A stretch of 48,732 nt of DNA, taken from the NCBI GenBank assembly GCA_025463215.1, contig JAOBWF010000139.1, positions 1 through 48,732 of the forward strand, read 5' to 3'. The notes under the pieces were generated by a model. That model worked only from the letters and a program-made list of their open reading frames with translations. It searched no databases and was not told the DNA's origin. The DNA is from Acidobacteriota bacterium. GTDB taxonomy: Bacteria; Acidobacteriota; Vicinamibacteria; Vicinamibacterales; CAVVIG01. The position numbers and the translations under genes are program-made. This document shows positions 8,010 to 17,278 of the stretch, in pieces (within the stretch, counting starts at the first letter, position 1; each line of letters begins with the position of its first letter).

Positions 8010-9416
8010 TCAGCGGACTCCGGCGGAGGGGTTCGTCGCCGCCAGGAACGGCGCGAGCGCCCCTTGCGCGACGGCCTGCGCCAACAGCGCGCGCCACACG
8101 TCGATTCGGGCGAGCTGATCCTGGACCTCGGCCTGCGCGAGAAGACTCTGCGCGTCGGCCACTTCGACGATGCTGGCGAGGCCGGCCTGGTAGCGGGCGC
8201 GGGCCTGCGACTCCGTCTGCTGCGCTGCCGCGAGCTGAATCGGCGTGTTCGCTGCGATCGCGCGCGCCGCCTGCAGCATCGCCGCGGCGGTCTGCTGCTG
8301 GCTGGTCACGGTCAGAACCGCTTCGTCCAGAAGCGCGGTTTCCGATCGCGTGGACGCCGCGGCGGCGGCCTTGCGGGCCCGAAGACTGATGAAATCGAAG
8401 GCGTTCGGAAAGATGATCTGCACGCCGGCCGCCCAGTTGGCGCGATCGAGACCAAGGCCCGAGAATCCACCGTCCAACTGGCCGTCCGCATGCGCGCCGC
8501 TGCCGCGTGCAAACAGGCTCGATTGCAGGTACAGGCGCGGGAGGTCGGTCCGGGCGAGTACGGTCTCTTGCGCCTTGGCAGCATCGATCGCCGCCTGATG
8601 AACTTGTGTGAGCGGATGCGGAACCGTCGATCCCGTGATCGCCTCTACGGGCACACGGTCGGCCAGCGTCGTGGCATCGATCGCCACGCTGCCCGTGGCG
8701 ACGCCGAGAACCCGGGCCAGCGAGATCTGTCCAAGCGTGACCGCCTGCTGCGCCTGGATCACCCGGGTCTGGGCCGCCGCCCGCTCGGCATCGCTGCGTG
8801 ACGCCTCCGCGCCAGGGCGCAGCTGATTGTCGACGAGCGTGTGCACGGCGCGCGAAAGCACATCCCGGCGATCGAGATCGGCTTGAAGTGCGATCGCGGT
8901 GCGCTGTGCTCCGGCGATCCCGAGAAATGCGACCGCCACGGCGGCCTGCACGTCGAGTCGGGTCAAGGCTTCGCCCGCACGCGCGCGTGCGGTCGCCGCC
9001 TGCGCCGCCGACACGGTCGCCTGGCGCAGGCCGAAGTCGACCGGTTCCCACGACAACAGCGCGCCGACGGCGCTGCCCCAGACGCTGCCGCTCGAGGCGG
9101 TCTGCAGCACGGGGCCGGACATCGAGGGAATCACCGACTGCGGCAGCACCTGGCCGAAGATGTTGTTGGCGGTCGCGCGATTCGACTGCCACAGCGAATC
9201 GAAGCGCGGCAGATACGCGGACTTCGCGATGTCAATACCGGCCGCGGACGCGTGGGTCTGTTCGAGCGCGGCTCGAATCGTCGGGTAATGCTCGACGGCA
9301 TATTGCATCGCCTGGTCGATCGTGAAGGTCCGCGGCGCCGCTGCCGGGGCCTGGGCGGCCGCCGGCTGAGCGATCAGGGCCGCGAGCACGATGCCGATCG
9401 AAAAGGATCTCATCAT
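8010..9416 (-). CDS. TolC family outer-membrane efflux channel
   Basis: A 468-residue outer-membrane factor: signal peptide (about 1-21, ending AAAQA), then the two TolC repeats of long alpha-helical coiled segments rich in Ala/Gln, with typical landmarks AYLPRFDSLWQSNR, the variable beta-barrel strand region WGSAVGALLSWEPVDFG and RYQAGLASIVEVADAQ in the second repeat. It forms a trimeric channel for substrate exit. Its start overlaps the end of the padR gene (ATGA) and its stop lies 3 bases before the permease start, so the four genes form one operon, probably repressed by PadR. Confidence 0.9.
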   Translation of the reverse strand: MMRSFSIGIVLAALIAQPAAAQAPAAAPRTFTIDQAMQYAVEHYPTIRAALEQTHASAAGIDIAKSAYLPRFDSLWQSNRATANNIFGQVLPQSVIPSMSGPVLQTASSGSVWGSAVGALLSWEPVDFGLRQATVSAAQAATARARAGEALTRLDVQAAVAVAFLGIAGAQRTAIALQADLDRRDVLSRAVHTLVDNQLRPGAEASRSDAERAAAQTRVIQAQQAVTLGQISLARVLGVATGSVAIDATTLADRVPVEAITGSTVPHPLTQVHQAAIDAAKAQETVLARTDLPRLYLQSSLFARGSGAHADGQLDGGFSGLGLDRANWAAGVQIIFPNAFDFISLRARKAAAAASTRSETALLDEAVLTVTSQQQTAAAMLQAARAIAANTPIQLAAAQQTESQARARYQAGLASIVEVADAQSLLAQAEVQDQLARIDVWRALLAQAVAQGALAPFLAATNPSAGVR

Positions 9417-9718
9417 TCGTGCTCGAACATTTCGCCGAACAGTTCCCGCACACGTTGCCGGGCGGTGACGAGCGCCTTTCGACCCGCCGGGGTCGCTCGG
9501 TACACGCGTCGGTTTCGCCCGCCGGACATAGTCGGGCGGGACCGCAGGTAGCCTTGCCGTTCCATGCTGTGGAGGATGGGATAGAGGGTGCCGGCGCTGA
9601 GGCGATAGCCGTGCCGGCCAAGTTCGTCAATCATCGCCTGGCCGAAGATGGGACCTTCGTCCGCGTGATGAAGAATGTGCAGCCGAATCAATCCGCTGTA
9701 CAGCTGACGATCGATCAT
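9413..9718 (-). CDS. PadR family transcriptional regulator
   Basis: A 101-residue winged-helix repressor, short form of the PadR family. The DNA-binding core is clear: LIRLHILHHADEGPIFGQAM, then YRLSAGTLYPILHSMERQGYL, the classical PadR recognition-helix/wing signature, followed by RRVYRATPAGRKAL. First gene of the tolC-RND-MFP operon and overlapping the tolC start by 4 bases. PadR proteins commonly repress an adjacent transporter and lose DNA affinity on binding small planar ligands, so drug- or phenolic-responsive autoregulation of the efflux operon is a reasonable inference. Confidence 0.92.
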   Translation of the reverse strand: MIDRQLYSGLIRLHILHHADEGPIFGQAMIDELGRHGYRLSAGTLYPILHSMERQGYLRSRPTMSGGRNRRVYRATPAGRKALVTARQRVRELFGEMFEHE

Positions 9719-10126
9719 CGGCGTTCGACAACTGAAACCGACATCGCGTTCCGAGCTTATGGTGATGCGGCGACGAAGTCAAAGCGCGCTCACCAGGACC
9801 GAGAAGCCGGGACGGCGGTGAGATTTCACCTCGTATTGGACAGCGGTGTGGGCCGACGCTCGAGCCCGGCCATTGGCTGATTCATTGCGACATCGCGCGC
9901 CACACGACGGACCAACGATACGGAGCAGGATGGAGTGCCGGCGACGCTCCAGCTGTATTTCGCACACCCGGTCTCATTCCTGTGTTCGTCCGCCTCCAGC
10001 CGCCGGTCGGGCCAGTGGCCGGATATGGAAGATGTGGATGTCGCAGCCCGGGGCTGGCCGCACGATGGCTACAATGTAAGAGTGAACGGACCGAATCTCG
10101 CCATCTCTGGTCAGGGAGCACACACA
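9719..10126. promoter_or_regulatory. Divergent intergenic region, padR operon / DUF1775 gene
   Basis: About 400 bases without a supported gene, between divergently transcribed genes. It should hold the promoter and operator of the PadR-controlled efflux operon and the promoter of the DUF1775 gene. A TACAAT hexamer at 10070-10075 is a fair -10 candidate for the rightward gene, about 50 bases ahead of its ATG, with no good -35 match. AGGGAG at 10113-10118 is that gene's ribosome site. No clear palindromic PadR operator could be picked out by eye. Confidence 0.4.
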
Positions 10127-10867
10127 ATGCGCATGAAGCTATCTCTCGCCCTCCTGCTCGCCGCATCGACGGTGGGTTCACTCGCCGCCCACGTCATGGT
10201 GTCCCCACCGCAATCCACCGCCGGCGCGGTTCAGAAATACGAGCTGCGCGTCCACAACGAAGCGAAGTCCGCCGCCACGTCGATCGATCTCGACGTGCCG
10301 GACGGCGTCACGGTGACCGAGGTCGCCAAGGTTCCCGCGGGCACGTTTACGACGAAGACGACGGCAAACCGGATCACGGTGATCACGTGGCAGATCGACG
10401 TGCAACCGACCAAGTACGTCGCGCTCCCCTTCACCGCCAGGAATCCGGACAGCGGCACGGAACTGCGTTGGACGATGCACGAGCATCTGGCGGACGGATC
10501 CGTCGTCGACTGGAGCGACAAGGCCGGCGCCAAAGAAAAGGGATCCGTCACCAGGCTGGCGGCCGCCACCGCAGCGGCCAGCGCCGCGGCCGACGGCCAT
10601 ACGTGGACCGGCGCCATCAGCGACAAGATGTGCGGTGCCGACCACAAGAAGATGGGCGGAAAAATGTCCGACAGCGAGTGCACGCTCGCCTGCACGAAGG
10701 GCGGCGCTCCGTACGTGCTCGTGGCGGACGGAAGGGTGTTCCAGTTGACGGATCACGAAGCGGATCTGCGGATGCACGCCGGTCACACCGTTACGATTTC
10801 CGGCGACCTCAAGGGCGAGACCATCACAGTGGCCAGAGTCGGGATGGTGAAAGAACCGGCGAAGTAG
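10127..10867 (+). CDS. Exported DUF1775 (YcnI-like) protein with a second Cys-containing domain
   Basis: A 246-residue secreted protein. A signal peptide (about 1-21, ending SLAAH) leaves a mature N-terminus HVMVSPPQSTAGAVQKYELR, the hallmark of DUF1775/YcnI, a copper-binding cupredoxin-like fold where the N-terminal histidine takes part in metal binding. A linker rich in Ala (about 145-155) joins it to a C-terminal domain (about 158-246) with TWTGAISDKMCGADHKKMGG, a second pair of cysteines (SECTLACTKGG) and an OB-like beta pattern (HAGHTVTISGDLKGETITV), a module common in acidobacterial secreted proteins. ATG 10127 was chosen over upstream starts because it begins the signal peptide and follows an AGGGAG ribosome site. 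No copper transporter is adjacent; role in periplasmic copper handling is inferred. Confidence 0.85.
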   Translation: MRMKLSLALLLAASTVGSLAAHVMVSPPQSTAGAVQKYELRVHNEAKSAATSIDLDVPDGVTVTEVAKVPAGTFTTKTTANRITVITWQIDVQPTKYVALPFTARNPDSGTELRWTMHEHLADGSVVDWSDKAGAKEKGSVTRLAAATAAASAAADGHTWTGAISDKMCGADHKKMGGKMSDSECTLACTKGGAPYVLVADGRVFQLTDHEADLRMHAGHTVTISGDLKGETITVARVGMVKEPAK

Positions 10868-10874
10868 TGCGCGG

Positions 10875-12155
10875 TTACCTGAGCGTGCCTTGCTGATAGC
10901 GCAATGCCGCCATGCGGGCCTGGTAGTCATACCGCGCGCTCGCCTGCTCGATCTCGGCCCGTGTTTTATTCAGCTGCGCCTGGGTGAGCTCGACAATCGA
11001 GCTGAGGCCCAGGTTGTAGCGCGCGTCCGCCAGGTCTTCCGCTTGTGACGCCTGTTCGAGCAGCTGGTTCGTGAGATCGAGCCTCTGGAACCCGCTTTGC
11101 GCCTCGAGCAGCGCGACGCGGACATCGCGCGTCACCCGATTCTCGAGATCCCGAAGCCGCTCGCTTTCGGCGCGCGCCCGGAGGCTGGCTTCCGCATGCC
11201 GCGCCGAGAACAAACTTCCATTCGCCAGCGGCACGGTGACGTTAATTCCGATCGCCGAGTAGTTGGAATTGAGCCCGACCTGCCCGTAGGGCGCCAGTCC
11301 CGCCGCGCCGAGCGCCGAGACGGTCGGGAACGACAGCGCCCGTTCCGCGTCCGCGAATTTCATGGCCGACTCGCGCACCAGCCGCTCGGCGGCGACGTCC
11401 GGGCGCTCGCGCAGCGCCTGCGCGACCAACTCGGCCTCGTCGGCTGGCGGCGCAGGCGGCAGGATTTCCTCGCTGAGCGCGTACTCGGGTGCGTCCCGCT
11501 GCCCAAGAGCGGCGGCGAGGGCGGCGAACGCCGACGCCTGATCGTTGCGGGCCTGCAACAGCATGAGTTGCGCCTCGCTGACATTGACCTTCGCGAAGCT
11601 GACATCGAGGCCGGACTTCAGATTGCTCTCCGCCAGGGCGCCGACTTGATCGGCCACGAGCTGACGCGTGCGCACGGTCTCCTGTGCCACCCGCAGGATG
11701 GCCTGCGCGCGCAGCGCCGAGAAATATGCACGGTCGACGCGGAGCAGGACGTCGGCGCGATCCGTCGCGACGTTCTGCCGCAGCGCCTCCGCGCGCAGCG
11801 ACGCGGTCTGCACCAGATCCGACGTGCGGCCGAAGTCGGTGAGCAGCTGAGAGAACGACACTCCACCCGCGACACGATCGAGGATGATCGGGTTGTTCAG
11901 GCCGCCGGCCGCGATGCGACTCCCGTCCTTGGCCTCCGCTCCGGTGACGCTTCCGTAGACCGCCGGAAAGTAGGCCGACCTCGCCTCGCGCGTCACCTCC
12001 GCAGTCGCTTGGGCGACGAACTCGCTCGCGAGGACCTGTGGATGGCTTTGCAGCGCCCGCGCCTCGGCTTCGCGGAGCGACAGCGGCGCCACCGTCTGCG
12101 CGAGCAGCGTCGCCGCCACCGATGAGAGGAGCGCAGCGCATACGACGATCCTCAT
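10875..12155 (-). CDS. TolC family outer-membrane efflux channel (second system)
   Basis: A 426-residue outer-membrane factor, signal peptide about 1-19 (ending TLLAQ). Two internal repeats of helical coiled-coil with the recognisable SLREAEARALQSHPQVL opening helix, YFPAVYGSVTGAEAKDGS strand, and RYNLGLSSIVELTQAQ in the second repeat. Starts within a TGATG junction with the RND permease stop, which decides this ATG over upstream in-frame starts. Third and last gene of the intact MFP-RND-TolC operon. It ends 7 bases from the convergent DUF1775 gene. Confidence 0.9.
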   Translation of the reverse strand: MRIVVCAALLSSVAATLLAQTVAPLSLREAEARALQSHPQVLASEFVAQATAEVTREARSAYFPAVYGSVTGAEAKDGSRIAAGGLNNPIILDRVAGGVSFSQLLTDFGRTSDLVQTASLRAEALRQNVATDRADVLLRVDRAYFSALRAQAILRVAQETVRTRQLVADQVGALAESNLKSGLDVSFAKVNVSEAQLMLLQARNDQASAFAALAAALGQRDAPEYALSEEILPPAPPADEAELVAQALRERPDVAAERLVRESAMKFADAERALSFPTVSALGAAGLAPYGQVGLNSNYSAIGINVTVPLANGSLFSARHAEASLRARAESERLRDLENRVTRDVRVALLEAQSGFQRLDLTNQLLEQASQAEDLADARYNLGLSSIVELTQAQLNKTRAEIEQASARYDYQARMAALRYQQGTLR

Positions 12156-15100
12156 CACCGGGCCTCCTCTCCGGTGACCCGGCGCCGGCGATAGACCATC
12201 AGGTACGCCGCCGGCACGACGAAAACAGTCACCACCACAGACACGATCAGCCCGCCGATGATCGCACGTGCCAACGGCGCGTACGCTTCGCTGCCGGTTC
12301 CCAGCTTGAGCGCCATCGGAATCAGGCCGAATACCGTCGCCATCGACGTCATCAGAATCGGCCGCAGCCGGATCCGGCACGAGCTCACGACCGCATCCAG
12401 GAGCGGCACGCCGTCATCCTCGAGCCGATGGGTGAACTCGACGATCAGGATGCTGTTGGACACGACCATGCCGACCATCATCACCACGCCCATCAGCGAC
12501 TGCACATTCAGCGTCGTCCCCGTGAGATACAGCGAGAGCAGCACGCCGGTGAGGCCCGGCGGCACCGCCAGCAGGATCAGCAGCGGATCGATGACGGAGC
12601 GGAACTGCGCGACCAGGATCAGATACAGCAGCAGCAGCGCCAGCAGCAGGCCGAGGCCGAAGCTCTGAAACGACGCCTGCATGCCCTGCACCATGCCGCG
12701 GGTGGCGACGCGGACGCCCGCCGGCAGTCTGGTCGCCCCGAGCACGCGGCGGATCCCTGCGGCGAGGCGGCCGAGATCCTCGCCGGCGGGATTGACGTAG
12801 ATGTCGATGACGCGCTGGATCTGATAGTGATCGATCTCCGTCGGAGACTTCAGCGGCGTGATCCGGGTCACTGCGTCGAGCTGGGTCGGATCCTTGAGCC
12901 GGTTCGAGTGCAGCGGAATGCCGCGGAGGTCGAGCAGGTTGCGAATCTGTCCCTCCGGATATTGCACGGTGAGCATGTAGTCGTTGCCGCTCTTCGGATC
13001 GACCCAGTAGCTCGGCGCAATCATCTGGTTGGAGGTCAGCGCGGTGATCACGTTGTTGACGACCTCGCGCTGATCGAGCCCGAGCTCGCCGGCACGCTCG
13101 CGGTCGATGTCCAGGCGCAGCGATGGATAGTCGATGTCCTGCGGGATGTAGACGTCGCTGACGCCGGGCAGTTTCCGGATATCGGCGGCGACACCACTGG
13201 CCGCTTCGAACGCCGCCTCGACATTCGAGCCGCTCAACTGCACGTCGATGGGCGCCGGAAGGCCCTGATTCAGGACGGCATCGGCCATCCCGCCGGACTG
13301 GAAGAATGCACTCAGATCGGGCATATCGCGTTGAATCGCGGTCCGCACCTGCGCCATGTAGACATAGCTGCCGATCCGGTGGTCCTCTTTGAGCGCCACC
13401 TGAATGGTCGCCGTGTGCGGGCCGGCATTACTCGTGTAAATGGACGAGAACCCGGGGATGACCCCGACGTTCGAGACGATCACGTCCAGATCCCGCGGTT
13501 CGACGATCGTCCGGATGAGCGCCTCCACCCGCGCCACGTTCTGGGCGCTCACCTCGATCCGCGTGCCTGACGCCGATTTGAGGTTCACCACGAATTGCCC
13601 CGCGTCGGTGCGCGGGAAAAAGGCGACGCCGAGCAGCGGGTAGATCATCAGGCTCGCGCAGAAGATCGCGGCGACGCCGACCAGGACGCGTCCAGGTCTC
13701 GCGAGCGCACCGCGCACCCGCCGCTCATACCAGATCAGGAGCCGCTCGAACCGTCCCGCGAAACCGTGGTTGAATCGCGCCAGCCATCCGATCGGCGCGG
13801 CAACGACGTCGTGGCCCCCCTCGATCGTCGTATCTGCGGGCGGGTGGTGCGGCGCTTTGATCAACTTGGCGCAGAACAACGGCACGACGGTCAGGGCCAC
13901 GAAATACGAGGCGAAGAGCGCCAGCACCACCGCGAGCGCGAGCGCGGAGAAGAGAAAACGGCTGACGCCGTAGAGAAACGTCACCGGAAAGAACACGATC
14001 GAGCTGGTCAGGGTGGCGGCCAACACGGCGAGCGCGACCTCCTGTCCACCTGTTTCTGCGGCGACCTCCGGCGACTCGCCCATCTCCATGTGGCGGAAGA
14101 TGTTCTCGAGCACGATCACGGCGTTGTCGATCAGGCGCGAAAACACCAAGGCGAAGCCGGCGAGGATCATCGTGTTCATGGAGCTGCCGCCCATGTACAG
14201 CGCGATGATCGCGGCGAGGACGGAGAGCGGAATCGACAGGAACACCGCAATCGTCGCGCGGAAGCTGCCGAGGAACACCAGCACCATCAATCCGGTCAGC
14301 GCCAGGCCGATGCCCCCTTCGTCCAGCAGCGTCTCGATCGCCCGCTTGACGAACAGCGACTGGTCGAACACCACGCGCGGCATCAGCGCCTTCGGCACAT
14401 CGACCAACCGGCTGACCAGATCCTTCACACCGTCGACGACGGCGATGGTGTTCGTGTCGCCCCCTTGCTTCATCACCGGCAGGTAGACCGACGGCTGACC
14501 GTCCACCGTGACGATGTTGTTCTGAATCTGGTGGCCGTCCTCGGCATGTCCGACATCCCCCACCGTGACCGTCGATCGGCCCACGGTCTTCAGCGGGATC
14601 CCGTTGATGTCCGGAATAGTGCGGAACTGGCTGTTGGTGAAGATGGTGTAGTCGAACGGCCCGATCTTGACATCCCCCGACGGCAGAATCAGATTCGCGT
14701 TGTTCACCGCCCGGACGACGTCCATCGGGCTCATCTGGTACGCCTGCAGCTTGGCCGGATCGACGTACACCATGATCTGCCGGTATTTCCCGCCGAACGG
14801 CGGCGGGACCGAGGCGCCGTAGACCGCCGCGAGCTGATTGCGGACGGTAAATTGACCGAGGTCGCGCAGCTGCGTCTCGTTGAGCCCTTCGCCCTTCAGG
14901 GTGATCAGGCACACCGGCAGGCTCGAGGCGTCGAATTTCTGCACGATCGGCGGCAGCGTCCCCGGCGGGAGGCGGCGCAGATCGGCCATCGCCAGGTTCG
15001 AGATTTCGCTGACGTCGGAGTCGGCATTGGTCCCCGGCTGAAAGTAGACCTTGATGATGCTGACGCCCGGCAGCGAGCGCGACTCCATGTGATCGATGCC

Positions 15101-15319
15101 GGCGCCGAGCGTGAAGAAGCGCTCGAAGCGGCCGGTGATGTCGGTCTCGATCTGTTCTGGCGGCATCCCGGTGTAGAACGTCGCGACCACCACCTCCGGG
15201 ATGTTGATGTCGGGAAACAGATCGACCGGCATCCGCACGAGGCTGGTCAGCCCGATCACCGTCGCGATCAGGGACACGACGATGACGAAGTACGGGTTGC
15301 GAATCGAAAACCCGGACAT
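12155..15319 (-). CDS. RND family efflux permease, intact
   Basis: A 1054-residue inner-membrane proton-driven pump. First helix about 8-28; porter domain with LFPDINIPEVVVATFYTGM; TM2 preceded by VVFDQSLFVKRAIETLL; TM4 with the family motif region ILAGFALVFSRLIDNAVIVLENIF, containing the acidic proton-relay residue; second half repeating the pattern to the TM10-12 bundle. Slightly unusual features relative to AcrB-type pumps are the short SSMNTMILAGFAL motif and conservation pattern nearer to HME/HAE3-like pumps of acidobacteria and cyanobacteria; substrate not predictable. Starts in a TGATG overlap with the MFP gene and ends in one with the TolC gene, so the three are translated in series. 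It is a full-length paralogue of the interrupted permease at 4848-8006. Confidence 0.93.
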   Translation of the reverse strand: MSGFSIRNPYFVIVVSLIATVIGLTSLVRMPVDLFPDINIPEVVVATFYTGMPPEQIETDITGRFERFFTLGAGIDHMESRSLPGVSIIKVYFQPGTNADSDVSEISNLAMADLRRLPPGTLPPIVQKFDASSLPVCLITLKGEGLNETQLRDLGQFTVRNQLAAVYGASVPPPFGGKYRQIMVYVDPAKLQAYQMSPMDVVRAVNNANLILPSGDVKIGPFDYTIFTNSQFRTIPDINGIPLKTVGRSTVTVGDVGHAEDGHQIQNNIVTVDGQPSVYLPVMKQGGDTNTIAVVDGVKDLVSRLVDVPKALMPRVVFDQSLFVKRAIETLLDEGGIGLALTGLMVLVFLGSFRATIAVFLSIPLSVLAAIIALYMGGSSMNTMILAGFALVFSRLIDNAVIVLENIFRHMEMGESPEVAAETGGQEVALAVLAATLTSSIVFFPVTFLYGVSRFLFSALALAVVLALFASYFVALTVVPLFCAKLIKAPHHPPADTTIEGGHDVVAAPIGWLARFNHGFAGRFERLLIWYERRVRGALARPGRVLVGVAAIFCASLMIYPLLGVAFFPRTDAGQFVVNLKSASGTRIEVSAQNVARVEALIRTIVEPRDLDVIVSNVGVIPGFSSIYTSNAGPHTATIQVALKEDHRIGSYVYMAQVRTAIQRDMPDLSAFFQSGGMADAVLNQGLPAPIDVQLSGSNVEAAFEAASGVAADIRKLPGVSDVYIPQDIDYPSLRLDIDRERAGELGLDQREVVNNVITALTSNQMIAPSYWVDPKSGNDYMLTVQYPEGQIRNLLDLRGIPLHSNRLKDPTQLDAVTRITPLKSPTEIDHYQIQRVIDIYVNPAGEDLGRLAAGIRRVLGATRLPAGVRVATRGMVQGMQASFQSFGLGLLLALLLLYLILVAQFRSVIDPLLILLAVPPGLTGVLLSLYLTGTTLNVQSLMGVVMMVGMVVSNSILIVEFTHRLEDDGVPLLDAVVSSCRIRLRPILMTSMATVFGLIPMALKLGTGSEAYAPLARAIIGGLIVSVVVTVFVVPAAYLMVYRRRRVTGEEAR

Positions 15320-16539
15320 CAGCGCGCCTCCGCTGTGGTCGCGGCCGCGGCCATCACTTTCGGGGTGACGAGTGCGCCGGGCGTGAGCTGGCCGCGGCTG
15401 CCGACGACCACCAGGTCGCCGGCGGCCAGGCCTCGCTGCACCTCGACACGATCGGGCGCCTCGAGACCGATGGATACGGGCCGCACGACGATCCGGCCGC
15501 TGCCGTCCACGATCATCGTCGTGATGTTGTCGTCTTTCCGGTCGATCGCCTGCACGGGAACAATCAACACGCCGCGGGCTTGGTCGGTCCCGATCGACGC
15601 GTACGCGTACATGCCCGGAACGAGTTCGAGCTTCGGGTTCGGCACATCCACTTCGCTCTCCATCGTCCGCGTGTCGGGATTCAGCTTCTCAGCGAAGCGC
15701 GCGACCTTACCCTGAAACGATCGGCCCAGCGCCTGGACCTTGACGTCTACGGGTGCGCCGAGGTGAATGCGTGACACGGCCGATTCGGGGACTTGAATGA
15801 TCAGCCGCAGCATCGAGTTCTGCGAGAGCCGCACCAGCGGCATCGCCTGACTCTGGGACGCGGTGCCGGCCTGAATCATGGCCCCGGTGTCGGCGTAGCG
15901 ATGCGTGATCACGCCGGCAAACGGCGCCGTGATCCGGGCATACGCGAACAGCGTCTTCGTCTTGTTCTCGTTCGCCCTCGCCACGGCCAACTGTTCCTGC
16001 GCGGCGGCAATCGCCGCCTTCGCTGTGGCGACCTGCGCCTCACCGATGCGGTCGCGTCCCTGCGCCTCGTCAATGTCCTGCTGCGCCACGAGCGTCGGCC
16101 GTTGCTTCATCACCGCCGCGAGCCGCGCCGATCCGAGATGTGCGACCTCGTGCGCCGATTCGGCGCGGGCAAGATCCGCCTGCGCACGATTCACCTCCTC
16201 TTGGCCGTGCTTGACGCCCGCTTCGGCCGTCGTCATGTCGTCCTGCAGTTCCGGAATCTCGAGCACCGCGAGCAGTTGACCCGCGGTCACGCGATCACCG
16301 ACGTCAACATTGATCGCCTTGACGTAGCCGGCGACCTTGGCGTGCACCTCGATCTCTTGATAGGGCCGAAACTCTGCCGCGAGCGTCAGGGTTTGGGCGA
16401 GGTCGCCGGTCACCACCTTCACCACCGCCACCGACGGGCGGTCGGCCGTCTCGGCGGCGCGCGGCTTCGTGCATGCCGTGCTGGCCGCCGCGCCCGATAC
16501 CATCCCCGCGATCACGCCGAACGCTGTCCATCTGGTCAT
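15319..16539 (-). CDS. RND efflux periplasmic adaptor (membrane fusion protein), lipoprotein
   Basis: A 406-residue HlyD/MFP adaptor, first gene of the intact efflux operon. Signal peptide with a lipobox-like STAC (Cys about 23), lipoyl halves (EVHAKVAGYVKAINVDVG and ITAPFAGVITHRYADTG), a long helical hairpin between (about 100-185), and the beta-barrel strand region NPDTRTMESEVDVPNP. The ATG at 16539 follows a GAGGA ribosome site by 6 bases; an upstream in-frame extension has no protein character. No local regulator lies next to this operon; control could come from PadR of the first system or be constitutive. Confidence 0.9.
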   Translation of the reverse strand: MTRWTAFGVIAGMVSGAAASTACTKPRAAETADRPSVAVVKVVTGDLAQTLTLAAEFRPYQEIEVHAKVAGYVKAINVDVGDRVTAGQLLAVLEIPELQDDMTTAEAGVKHGQEEVNRAQADLARAESAHEVAHLGSARLAAVMKQRPTLVAQQDIDEAQGRDRIGEAQVATAKAAIAAAQEQLAVARANENKTKTLFAYARITAPFAGVITHRYADTGAMIQAGTASQSQAMPLVRLSQNSMLRLIIQVPESAVSRIHLGAPVDVKVQALGRSFQGKVARFAEKLNPDTRTMESEVDVPNPKLELVPGMYAYASIGTDQARGVLIVPVQAIDRKDDNITTMIVDGSGRIVVRPVSIGLEAPDRVEVQRGLAAGDLVVVGSRGQLTPGALVTPKVMAAAATTAEAR

Positions 16540-16790
16540 CCGCTTGTCCTCACGAGCGTGCGCAAGCCATCGATCGAACACTGCGGCGATCGACGGACAG
16601 CGATAACGTGTGCTTCTTCGCATATGCGACCGCTCGCCGCGGTCGACGAAATGGGCGAACGCACGGGAAACGGCGACTGCCGACGCAAACTCTGGAACGT
16701 CGAGATCGCCGCGGCACACTCCCCTTGCGGCGGATGCGCCGGTGTGCGACAAGTCGCGTGCGATCGATGGCTGCCGTCGCGAAGCGACGG

Positions 16791-17147
16791 TTAGGCGAGG
16801 GGTGCGGCGGGAGGCGCGCGCAGCGGCGGCGGTGCAGAACGAGCGAGCGACCGCGGCCGTGTGACGTCAGCGGCGGTGGCGAGGCGGGCAAGGGGCGCCG
16901 GCGCCACTGCGCGCTGCGGACGCGGCGACGTCAGCGCGAACACCGGCGCGACCGTGACTTTCTTCGGCGGACAGTCGACGTTCTTGCTGAAGCTGACGCC
17001 GTGAGATACCGGCTCGAGCCGCTGGCCGATCCGCGTCAGCGCCGGCACGCACACGAGCACGACGACGCTGAGAAGCGCGGCGATCCGCGCGAGCGAGGAT
17101 GCAGAGCGGCGGGCGGACACGGATGTTCCCAAGGCGATTGAACTCAT
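16791..17147 (-). CDS. Hypothetical membrane-anchored protein
   Basis: A 118-residue protein with one hydrophobic helix near the N-terminus (about 20-38, IAALLSVVVLVCVPAL) and a proline/alanine-rich periplasmic tail; FSKNVDCPPKKVTVAP in the middle is the only distinctive stretch. No known domain. The strong signal-anchor, codon pattern and lack of an alternative frame make it likely real. It is 250 bases upstream of the efflux operon on the same strand and could be expressed alone. Confidence 0.55.
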   Translation of the reverse strand: MSSIALGTSVSARRSASSLARIAALLSVVVLVCVPALTRIGQRLEPVSHGVSFSKNVDCPPKKVTVAPVFALTSPRPQRAVAPAPLARLATAADVTRPRSLARSAPPPLRAPPAAPLA

Positions 17148-17278
17148 ACTTTACCGGCGTCTGACCGACGGACGCAAGCAGATGCGCGCCTGCGCCTGTT
17201 CGCCCGCAATGGAACGCTGGCGCCGACCGCGATACATCCAACGGAAGCGACAACGCACAGGCAACGCGGGACACGGCA

